Shown: piece after piece, positions 36,606-48,606 of the stretch
How the letters are laid out: each line of letters begins with the position of its first letter
Position numbering within the stretch: the stretch's first letter is position 1
Source: Arenicola marina
Taxonomy: Eukaryota > Annelida > Polychaeta > Arenicolidae
Assembly (NCBI GenBank): GCA_964019135.1
Contig: OZ025249.1
Span: forward strand, 4,092,001-4,156,000
DNA length: 64,000 nt
Direction of reading: 5' to 3'
Program-made: the position numbers and the translations under genes
The notes under the pieces: model-generated
Told to the model about the DNA's origin: nothing
Database searches by the model: none
What the model saw: the letters and a program-made list of their open reading frames with translations, nothing else

Positions 36606-36745
36606 CTGAAATAGTCATCTCACCATAAATATGACCTCTGAAATAGTCTTCTCAACATAAATATGACCTCTGAAATAGTCATCTCACCATGAATATGACC
36701 TCTGAAATAGTCATTTCACCATAAATATGACCTCTGAAATGTCCA
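36603..36745. repeat. 32-bp tandem repeat of the exon 12 acceptor
   Basis: Four full 32-bp units plus the real junction, at 36,603, 36,635, 36,667, 36,699 and 36,731. On the minus strand each reads GTCATATTTATGGTGAGATG then ACTATTTCAGAG. Each unit therefore repeats the polypyrimidine-AG acceptor and the first two exon bases. Confidence 0.92.
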
Positions 36746-37324
36746 TGACACATAACACATGTGCCAACGGAGGATATTGACAAGTTCCCTAGATACCGCG
36801 CACACAGTATCTGTGCACATTCGTGCGGGCGATACCTTTATTTTTACTCAATGCTCATATCATTTAAATTCTATTCCAGAAATGACTTCTAGGATTTTAG
36901 GGGAAAAAAACCCAAACTGTTTCTACCAGCGTTATGGGAGGGTAAAACATTTCAGTCCCACCATGTTTTCGAGACAAGCACATACTGGGATGTTGGTTAA
37001 GGAGGCGGACATTTAACATAGGAGAGGCGGATGTTAAATGGTTTAAAAGAGGGTTGACCGGCTCCAAAAGTTAGCTTACTGCTTGTGGGGAGTCGGCCGT
37101 GGGAGGTGAGGGTGCGCGGGGTAGGGGGGTGGGGGCGTAGACATATCCATATCTAAGGAGAGGCATGATTTATATAGGGTGTGTGTCTGGAGGGGGGGGG
37201 GGGAGTAACGCCACCCTATCGTGAGTTATGTCACCAAGTGCGTCCGTGGCCCCACTGTGTGGTCAGCCCCTCCCCCCCTCTCCCACCACCCCTCCGCCCG
37301 CCCACCCTGCCCCGGGTTGCTTAC
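36746..37324. other. SLC5 intron 11
   Basis: Intron sequence between exons 12 and 11. Contains a G run near 37,191; no other feature seen. Confidence 0.6.
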
Positions 37325-37482
37325 ACATCCTCGTTGCGGGGCATGTCCGTGTAGGTCAGGTTGAAGCTGCTGCAGTTGGTCACCGTAGAGTTCAGGTGGT
37401 AGGGGTAGGGCTTGACCATGGCGTTCCCAACGCAACACGGAATCTGGATGCAGAATCCCAGCAGAGCCCCGGCCGCTGCACC
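37325..37482 (-). CDS. SLC5A8-like: SLC5 exon 11
   Basis: 158 bp, acceptor CTCCCAG, donor GTAAGC. Encodes a membrane helix (GAAAGALLGFCIQIPCC) and an extracellular loop with three possible N-glycosylation sites (NST, NCS, NLT), as in the large loop before the last helix of SLC5A8. Ends in phase 2. Confidence 0.92.
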
Positions 37483-38044
37483 CTGGGAGAGAGGGACACG
37501 ACAGACACTGTGGGGTCAGGGTACCTTACAGCAGGTCTACAATAATACATCTTTTTATCGGTATGTAAATGTTAGCATTGAACATTACCCCGTTGGTATT
37601 GACTGAGAACCGTTGTAACCGTTATGACACACCGATCTCTCATGAATTAATTAACATTATTATCTTAACTGATATATTAAATGCAAATATATGATGCCCC
37701 TGCTTTACAATCATAGTTACACGTGTAAGACTGCTAAATAGTACATAAGTACTTAGGCTAAAGAAGATAGTGCACACAACATAGGTCAACTTGTAGGTGA
37801 CAATTTCACCGATTATGCAAAGAGTACCAGTTCCTGGTGAGATTTTTTTTTTCACGGGGATAATTGGGGGCGTTATGACATCTGTCGCGAAATGGGCATG
37901 ATAGGCCGGAAGAATTATCCAGATAAATACGGACGCCGTTTATCACAAGGCTGCAGAATCATTTTTGCGTAGGGGTAAATCCTGTTCTAAGCGAAACGAT
38001 GGTTGGCTAGTTGGTATCATAAGAATGCTCACTATGGTACTGAC
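37483..38044. other. SLC5 intron 10
   Basis: 562-bp intron; no repeat or other feature recognised. Confidence 0.6.
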
Positions 38045-38131
38045 CTTCCAGTTGGTGAAGCTGAATATGGCTCCCATGATTAACATGCCAGTGACGGGCG
38101 CAGCTACTCCATAGACCAGTACACCGGCAAT
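38045..38131 (-). CDS. SLC5A8-like: SLC5 exon 10
   Basis: 87 bp, phase 0 at both ends, acceptor CACCCTTAG, donor GTCAGT. Encodes IAGVLVYGVAAPVTGM and the rest of a membrane helix, corresponding to the GPLMGLFALGILVPF region of SLC5A8. Its first 25 bases and its acceptor are the template of the 43-bp array that fills the intron upstream. Confidence 0.92.
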
Positions 38132-41100
38132 CTAAGGGTGAAACAGACATCCCATAGACGTGTACACCGGCAATCTACAGGTGAAACAGTCATCCCAAAG
38201 ACCTGTACACTGGCAATCTATGGGTGAAACAGACATCCCAAAGACCTGTACACTGGCAATCTATGGGTGAACCAGACATCCCAAAGACCTGTACACTGGT
38301 AATCTATGGGTGAAACAGACATCCCAAAGACCTGTACACTGGCAATCTATGGGTGAACCAGACATCCCAAAGACCTGTACACCGGCAATCTATGGGTGAA
38401 CCAGACATCCCAAAGACCTGTACACTGGCAATCTATGGGTGAACCAGACATCCCAAAGACCTGTACACCGGCAATCTACAGGTGAAACCGACATCCCATA
38501 GACCTGTACACTGGCAATCTATGGGTGAACCAGACATCCTAAAGACCTGTACACCGGCAATCTACAGGTGAAACAGACATCCCAAAGACCTGTACACTGG
38601 CAATCTATGGGTGAAACAGACATCCCAAAGACCTGTACACTGGCAATCTATGGGTGAACCAGACATCCCAAAGACCTGTACACCGGCAATCTACAGGTGA
38701 AACAGACATCCCAAAGACCTGTACACTGGCAATCTATGGGAGAAACAGACATCCCAAAGACCTGTACACTGGCAATCTATGGGTGAACCAGACATCCCAA
38801 AGACCTGTACACTGGCAATCTATGGGTGAAACAGACATCCCAAAGACCTGTTCACTGGCAATCTATGGGTGAAACAGACATCCCAAAGACCTGTACACTG
38901 GCAATCTATGGGTGAAACAGACATCCCAAAGACCTATACACCGGCAATCTATGGGTGAAACAGACATCCCAAAAACCTGTACACCGGCAATCTACAAGTG
39001 AAACCGACATCCCAAAGACCTGTACACTGGCAATCTATGGGTGAACCAGACATCCCAAAGACCTGTACACCGGCAATCTATGGGTGAAACAGACATCCCA
39101 AAGACCTGTACACTGGCAATCTATGAGTGAAACAGACATCCCAAAGACCTGTACACTGGCAATCTATGGGTGAACCAGACATCCCAAAGACCTGTACACC
39201 GGCAATCTATGGGTGAAACAGACATCCCAAAGACCTGTACACCGGCAATCTACAGGTGAAACCGACATCCCATAGACCTGGACACCGGCAATCTACAGGT
39301 AAAATATAATCCCATAGACCTGTACACCGGCAATCTACAGGTGAAGCAGACATCCCATAGACCTGTACACTGGCAATCTATGGGTGACACAGACATCCCG
39401 TAGACCTGTACACCGGCAATCTATGGGTTAAACAGACATCCAATAGACCTGTACACCGGCAATCTACACGTAAAATATACATCCCATAGACCTGTACACC
39501 GGCAATCTACAGGTGAAACAGACATCCCATAGGCCTGTACACTGGCAATCTATGGGTGAAACAGACATCCCAAAAACCTGTACACCGGCAATCTACAGGT
39601 AAAACCGACATCCCATAGACCTGGACACCGGCAATCTACAGGTAAAATATACATCCCATAGACCTGTACACCGGCAAGCTACAGGTGAAACAGACATCCC
39701 ATAGACCTGTACACCGGCAATCTATGGGTGAAACAGACATCCCATAGACCAGTACACCAGCAATCTATGGGTGAAACAGACATCTCAAAGACCTGTACAC
39801 CGGCTATCTAAGGGTGAAACAGACATCCCATAGACCTGTACACCGGCAATCTACAGAAGAAACAGACATCCAATAGAGCTGTACACCGGCAATCTACAGG
39901 TAAAATAGACATCCCATAGACCTGTACACCGGCAATCTATGGGTGAAACAGACATCCCATAGACCTGTACACCGGCAATCTATGGGTGAAACAGACATCC
40001 CATAGATCAGTACACCAGCAATCTATGGGTGAAACAGACATCCCAAAGACCTGTACACTGGCAATCTATGGGTCAACCAGACATTCCAAAAACCTGTACA
40101 CCGGCAATCTACAGGTGAAACCGACATCCCATAGACCTGGACACCGGCAATCTACAGGTAAAATATAATCCCATAGACCTGTACACCGGCAATCTACAGG
40201 TGAAGCAGACATCCCATAGACCTGTACACTGGCAATCTATGGGTGAACCAGACATCCCAAAGACCTGTACACCGGCAATCGATGGGTGAAACAGACATCC
40301 CAAAGACCTGTACACCGGCAATCTACAGGTGAAACCGACATCCCATAGACCTGGACACCGGCAATCTACAGGTAAAATATAATCCCATAGACCTGTACAC
40401 CGGCAATCTACAGGTGAAGCAGACATCCCATAGACCTGTACACTGGCAATCTATGGGTGAAACAGACATCCCGTAGACCTGTACACCGGCAATCTATGGG
40501 TTAAACAGACATCCAATAGACCTGTACACCGGCAATCTACACGTAAAATATACATCCCATAGACCTGTACACCGGCAATCTACAGGTGAAACAGACATCC
40601 CATAGGCCTGTACACTGGCAATCTATGGGTGAAACAGACATCCCAAAAACCTGTACACCGGCAATCTACAGGTAAAACCGACATCCCATAGACCTGGACA
40701 CCGGCAATCTACAGGTAAAATATACATCCCATAGACCTGTACACCGGCAAGCTACAGGTGAAACAGATATCCCATAGACCTGTACACCGGCAATCTATGG
40801 GTGAAACAGACATCCCATAGACCAGTACACCAGCAATCTATGGGTGAAACAGACATCTCAAAGACCTGTACACCGGCTATCTAAGGGTGAAACAGACATC
40901 CCATAGACCTGTACACCGGCAATCTACAGAAGAAACAGACATCCAATAGAGCTGTACACCGGCAATCTACAGGTAAAATATACATCCCATAGACCTGTAC
41001 ACCGGCAATCTACGGGTGAAACAGACATCCCATAGACGTGTACACCGGCAATCTATGGGTGAAACAGACATCCCATAGATCAGTACACCAGCAATCTATG

Positions 41101-44100
41101 GGTGAAACAGACATCCCAAAGACCTGTACACTGGCAATCTATGGGTCAACCAGACATTCCAAAACCTGTACACCGGCAATCTACAGGTGAAACCGACATC
41201 CCATAGACCTGGACACCGGCAATCTACAGGTAAAATATAATCCCATAGACCTGTACACCGGCAATCTACAGGTGAAGCAGACATCCCATAGACCTGTACA
41301 CTGGCAATCTATGGGTGAAACAGACATCCCGTAGACCTGTACACCGGCAATCTATGGGTTAAACAGACATCCAATAGACCTGGACACCGGCAATCTACAC
41401 GTAAAATATACATCCCATAGACCTGTACACCGGCAATCTACAGGTGAAACAGACATCCCATAGACCTGTACACTGGCAATCTATGGGTGAAACAGACATC
41501 CCGAAGACCTGTACACCGGCAATCTACAGGTGAAACAGACATCCCATAGACCTGTACACCGGCAATCTCAGGGTAAAACAGACATCCCAAAGACCTGTAC
41601 ACTGGCAATCTATGGGTGAACCAGACATCCCAAAGACCTGTACACTGGTAATCTATGGGTGAAACAGACATCCCAAAGACCTGTACACTGGCAATCTATG
41701 GGTGAACCAGACATCCCAAAGACCTGTACACCGGCAATCTATGGGTGAACCAGACATCCCAAAGACCTGTACACTGGCAAACTATGGGTGAACCAGACAT
41801 CCCAAAGACCTGTACACCGGCAATCTACAGGTGAAACCGACATCCCATAGACCTGTAAACTGGCAATCTATGGGTGAACCAGACATCCCAAAGACCTGTA
41901 CACCGGCAATCTACAGGTGAAACAGACATCCCAAAGACCTGTACACTGGCAATCTATGGGTGAAACAGACATCCCAAAGACCTGTACACTGGCAATCTAT
42001 GGGTGAACCAGACATCCCAAAGACCTGTACACTGGCAATCTATGGGTGAAACAGACATCCCAAAGACCTGTTCACTGGCAATCTATGGGTGAAACAGACA
42101 TCCCAAAGACCTATACACCGGCAATCTATGGGTGAAACAGACATCCCAAAGACCTGTACACCGGCAATCTACAGGTGAAACCGACATCCCAAAGACCTGT
42201 ACACTGGCAATCTATGGGTGAACCAGACATCCCAAAGACCTGTACACCGGCAATTTATGAGTGAAACAGACATCCCAAAGACCTGTACACTGGCAATCTA
42301 TGGGTGAAACAGACATCCCAAAGACCTGTACACTGGCAATCTATGGGTGAACCAGACATCCCAAAGACATGTACACCGGCAATCTGTGGGTGGAACAGAC
42401 ATCCCAAAGACCTGTACACTGGCAATCTACAGGTGAAACCGACATCCCATAGACCTGGACACCGGCAATCTACAGGTAAAATATAATCCCATAGACCTGT
42501 ACACCGGCAATCTACAGGTGAAGCAGACATCAGATAGACCTGTACACTGGCAATCTATGGGTGAAACAGACATCCCGTAGACCTGTACACCGGCAATCTA
42601 TGGGTTAAACAGACATCCAAGACCTGTACACCGGCAATCTACACGTAAAATATACATCCCATAGACCTGTACACCGGCAATCTACAGGTGAAACAGACAT
42701 CCCAAAGACCTGTACACCGGCAATCTATGGGTGAAACAGACATCCCAAAGACCTGTACACCGGCAATCTACAGGTGAAACCGACATCCCATAGACCTGGA
42801 CACCGGCAATCTACAGGTAAAATATAATCCCATAGACCTGTACACCGGCAATCTACAGGTGAAGCAGACATCCCATAGACCTGTACACTGGCAATCTATG
42901 GGTGAAACAGACATCCCGTAGACCTGTACACCGGCAATCTATGGGTTAAACAGACATCCAATAGACCTGTACACCGGCAATCTACACGTAACATATACAT
43001 CCCATAGACCTGTACACCGGCAATCTACAGGTGAAACAGACATCCCATAGGCCTTACACTGGCAATCTATGGGTGAAACAGACATCCCAAAAACCTGTAC
43101 ACCGGCAATCTACAGGTAAAACCGACATCCCATAGACCTGGACACCGGCAATCTACAGGTAAAATATACATCCCATAGACCTGTACACCGGCAAGCTACA
43201 GGTGAAACAGATATCCCATAGACCTGTACACCGGCAATCTATGGGTGAAACAGACATCCCATAGACCAGTACACCAGCAATCTATGGGTGAAACAGACAT
43301 CTCAAAGACCTGTACACCGGCTATCTAAGGGTGAAACAGACATCCCATAGACCTGTACACCGGCAATCTACAGAAGAAACAGACATCCAATAGAGCTGTA
43401 CACCGGCAATCTACAGGTAAAATAGACATCCCATAGACCTGTACACCGGCAATCTACGGGTGAAACAGACATCCCATAGACCTGTACACCGGCAATCTAT
43501 GGGTGAAACAGACATCCCATAGATCAGTACACCAGCAATCTATGGGTGAAACAGACATCCCAAAGACCTGTACACTGGCAATCTATGGGTCAACCAGACA
43601 TTCCAAAAACCTGTACACCGGCAATCTACAGGTGAAACCGACATCCCATAGACCTGGACATCGGCAATCCACAGGTAAAATATAATCCCATAGACCTGTA
43701 CACCGGCAATCTACAGGTGAAGCAGACATCCCATAGACCTGTACACTGGCAATCTATGGATGAAACAGACATCCCGTAGACCTGTACACCGGCAATCTAT
43801 GGGTTAAACAGACATCCAATAGACCTGGACACCGGCAATCTACACGTAAAATATACATCCCATAGACCTGTACACCGGCAATCTACATGTGAAACAGACA
43901 TCCCATAGACCTGTACACTGGCAATCTATGGGTGAAACAGACATCCCGAAGACCTGTACACCGGCAATCTACAGGTGAAACAGACATCCCACAGACCTGT
44001 ACACCGGCAATCACAGGGTAAAACAGACATCCCAAAGACCTGTACACTGGCAATCTATGGGTGAACCAAACATCCCAAAGACCTGTACACTGGCAATCTA

Positions 44101-46476
44101 TGAGTGAAACAGACATCCCAAAGACCTGTACACTGGCAATCTATGGGTGAACCAGACATCCCAAAGACCTGTACACCGGCAATCTATGGGTGAACCAGAC
44201 ATCCCAAAGACCTGTACACTGGCAATCTATGGGTGAACCAGACATCCCAAAGACCTGTACACCGGCAATCTACAGGTGAAACCGACATCCCATAGACCTG
44301 TACACTGGCAATCTATGGGTGAACCAGACATCCCAAAGACCTGTACACCGGCAATCTACAGGTGAAACAGACATCCCAAAGACCTGTACACTGGCAATCT
44401 ATGGGTGAAACAGACATCCCAAAGACCTGTACACTGGCAATCTATGGGTGAACCAGACATCCCAAAGACCTGTACACTGGCAATCTATGGGTGAAACAGA
44501 CATCCCAAAGACCTGTTCACTGGCAATCTATGGGTGAAACAGACATCCCAAAGACCTATACACCGGCAATCTATGGGTGAAACAGACATCCCAAAGACCT
44601 GTACACCGGCAATCTACAGGTGAAACCGACATCCCAAAGACCTGTACACTGGCAATCTATGGGTGAACCAGACATCCCATAGACCTGTACACCGGCAATC
44701 TATGGGTGAAACAGACATCCCAAAGACCTGTACACTGGCAATCTATGGGTGAAACAGACATCCCAAAGACCTGTACACTGGCAATCTATGGGTGAACCAG
44801 ACATCCCAAAGACATGTACACCGGCAATCTGTGGGTGGAACAGACATCCCAAAGACCTGTACACTGGCAATCTACAGGTGAAACCGACATCCCATAGACC
44901 TGGACACCGGCAATCTACAGGCAAAATATAATCCCATAGACCTGTACACCGGCAATCTACAGGTGAAGCAGACATCCCATAGACCTGTACACTGGCAATC
45001 TATGGGTGAAACAGACATCCCGTAGACCTGTACACCGGCAATCTATGGGTTAAACAGACATCCAATAGACCTGTACACCGGCAGTCTACACGTAAAATAT
45101 ACATCCCATAGACCTGTACACCGGCAATCTACAGGTGAAACAGACATCCCATAGGCCTGTACACCGGCAATCTATTGGTGAAACAGACATCCCAAAAACC
45201 TGTACACCGGCAATCTACAAGTAAAACAGACATCCCATAGACCTGGACACCGGCAATCTACAGGTAAAATATACATTCTATAGACCTGTACACCGGCAAG
45301 CTACAGGTGAAACAGACATCCCATAGACCTGTACACCGGCAATCTATGGGTGAAACAGACATCCCATAGACCAGTACACCAGCAATCTATGGGTGAAACA
45401 GACATCTCAAAGACCTGTACACCGGCTATCTAAGGGTGAAACAGACATCCCATAGACCTGTACACCGGCAATCTACAGAAGAAACAGACATCCAATAGAG
45501 CTGTACACCGGCAATCTACAGGTAAAATAGACATCCCATAGACCTGTACACCGGCAATCTATGGGTGAAACAGACATCCCATAGACCTGTACACCGGCAA
45601 TCTATGGGTGAAACAGACATCCCATAGATCAGTACACCAGCAATCTATGGGTGAAACAGACATCCCAAAGACCTGTACACTGGCAATCTATGGGTGACAC
45701 AGACATTCCAAAAACCTGTGCACCGGCAATCTACAGGTGACACCGACATCCCATAGACCTGGACACCGGCAATCTACAGGTAAAATATAATCCCATAGTA
45801 CTGTACACCGGCAATCTACAGGTGAAGCAGACATCCCATAGACCTGTACACTGGCAATCTATGGGTGAAACAGACATCCCGTAGACCTGTACACCGGCAA
45901 TCTATGGGTTAAACAGACATCCCATAGACCAGTACACCAGCAATCTATGGGTGAAACAGATATCTCAAAGACCTGCACACCGGCTATCTAAGGGTGAAAC
46001 AGACATCCCATAGACCTGTACACCGGCAATCTACAGGAGAAACCGACATCCAATAGAGCTGTACATCGGCAATCTACAGGTAAAATAGACATCCCATAGA
46101 CCTGTAGACCGGCAATCTATGGGTGAAACAGACATCCCATAGACCTGTACACCGGCAATCTATGGGTGAAACAGGCATCCCATAGACCAGTACACCAGCA
46201 ATCTATGGGTGAAACAGACATCCCAAAGACCTGTACACCGGCTATCTAAGGGTGAAACAGACATCCCATAGACCTGTACACCGGTAATCTGCAGGAGAAA
46301 CTGACATCCAATAAAGCTGTACACCGGCAATCTACAGGAGAAACAGACATCCCATAGACCTGTACACCGGCAATCTCAGGGTAAAACAGACATCCCATAG
46401 ACCTGTCCACCGGCAATCTATGGGTGAAACAGACATCCCAAAGACCTGTACACCGGCAATCTCAGGGTGAAACAGA
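38110..46476. repeat. 43-bp minisatellite of the exon 10 acceptor, block 1
   Basis: About 195 tandem units of 43 bp, continuous with the real exon edge. On the minus strand a unit reads ATGTCTGTTTCACCCATAG, then ATTGCCGGTGTACAGGTC, then TATGGG. That is intron end plus AG acceptor plus exon start. Variants (CCCATAG, CCTGTAG, CCTTAG, TCTGTAG) are arranged in higher-order blocks. For example, the marker CATCTCAAAGACCTG followed by CGGCTATCTAAGG recurs at 39,781, 40,854, 43,298 and 45,403, with the first spacing about 25 units. Open frames inside are repeat artefacts. Confidence 0.96.
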
Positions 46477-48606
46477 TTTTTTTTTCATCATCATCATCAT
46501 TTATTTCGACCACGAATCAATACAATACAACATAGCATACAACCGGAAAAAAAAAAAATCCCTGTTCAAGGAGACCACCATTATGACAGAGTCGCTGGCA
46601 TGGTGGCCACCTCAACGCCAAAAAAAAACACACATAAAAAAACAACAAAACACACACAGAAAAAAACCCAGCGGAGAACAAGACTCTATAAAGACAAATT
46701 AACAAGTTAACAAGTTAACAATTACCTAAATACACCGTTATAGTTCGATAGTACAAATATGAAATAAGAATAATTTTTTGGGGGACTAGATAAAACGTAA
46801 TTCTTTTTGGCAGACATAACAATGGACTTTAAAACAGTCAAAACAGTACCTATCAAGAAGTCGTTTTTTAATATAGGTTGAGTATCCCGCTATTGAATGC
46901 GTAAATATCTTCGTTAAAGTCTCTTTTGGAGTTTGGTTTATTAAATGGGTTAAGTAATAGCGGATGCAGTTTTCGGCAAATTTGTGCTTGGTTCTGGGTA
47001 TAATTATATTTTGCTTACGTCTGGTGTTATGCTCATGTCGGTCCATTATACGGGGAAAATGGAAAGAGGTAATAATATATACAGGGAGATCATCATGCAG
47101 CAGCCTGTAATAAAACTTCAGAGCCTGTAACTCATGAATGTCGTCTATTTTAAGGAGATTCAATCGCTTAAATAAGGGTTCAGTGTGCGCAATATAATGA
47201 CTCTTTGTTATGATACGGATGGCTCTTTTCTGAATATTTTTCAATCGATCACTTTGGTGGCCCCAGGCTAATATACAGTAATGCAAGTGAGATAAAATGA
47301 GCGAGTTATAAATGGTCAGCAGAATATGTTGAGGAAGGGTATATTTTAGATGCTGCATACCTCCAACTACCTTAGATATTTTGAAAGCAATTTTATCACC
47401 GTGACTGGACCATTTCAGATGTTTATGTAGGGTCAATCCGAGAAAATCAAAGTCGTCAACGCATTCTAGCTTGATATTTTCAATATAAAGTTCTGGTATC
47501 GTTACCCGCTTTTGTGGCATATAAAATAACATAAATTTGGTTTTTTTAACGTTAAGAGATAGTTGGTTAAGTTTAAGCCAATTGCTTACTAGAGAAAGTT
47601 CATGGTTTAATACTTCACTACTCACATTACCTTTTGGCGCTAATGTACTAATTGTGCTAGAAAGGGTTGTATCGTCAGCGTAAATAATTGCACTAAATAT
47701 TGCACTCGCTCTAGATATATCGTTTATATATATTATAAACAAAAGAGGGCCAAGTATTGATCCCTGTGGTACTCCTCGGGAGATCATAACTTCTTTTGAT
47801 TGAACGTTATCTATGCTTACATACTGTTTGCGATTCTGAAGATAATTTTGTAGCAGTTTGAGCGCAAGCCCAGAAACCCCATAGTGCTTCAGTTTAGCTA
47901 ATAGTATATCGTGATTAATGGTGTCAAAGGCTTTTGATAAATCAAGATAGATGTTTATCGGTATCTCCCCTTCGTCTAGTTTATGTATGGTTTTATCGAT
48001 TAATTCCAGAGCAGCCAATTGGGTTGAATGTTTTTTTCCGGAAACCATACTGACCACTGTTAAACAGGGTTTCGTGGTCAAAGTGGTCATACATCTGGTT
48101 ATAAATTACTTTTTCAAAAACCTTTGATATGGCTGGTAAAATTGAAATTGGCCTATAATTGTCAATATTAGATTTTTCCCCCTTTTTAAAAACTGGTACT
48201 ACTTTTGCAAGTTTCAATTTATCTGGAAACATACCGGTACAAATTGATTGATTAATGATGTGAGTAATTGCCTTACTTAAATCTACTTTTAATAGTTTCA
48301 GCATTTTCATTGACATGTCATCATGTCCAGAACTAGCCTTGGGTTTCAGCTCATCAATTATTTTATTAGTGACGTTATGATCGATTAAATTAAACACCAT
48401 TTTGTTTTCACATGGATCACCTAGATAGTTAGTATAACTTTGGTTTGGGTCCGGTTTGATTTTACTGGCAAGTTTAGTACCAATGGTGCTAAAAAACTCA
48501 TTAAATCCATTTACTACAGCCGAACGGTCAGATGTTGGCTTGCCATTAATATTAAAGAGCTCGGGGAATTTGTCCTTTCGGTTTGATCTGCTAATGACGG
48601 ATCTTA

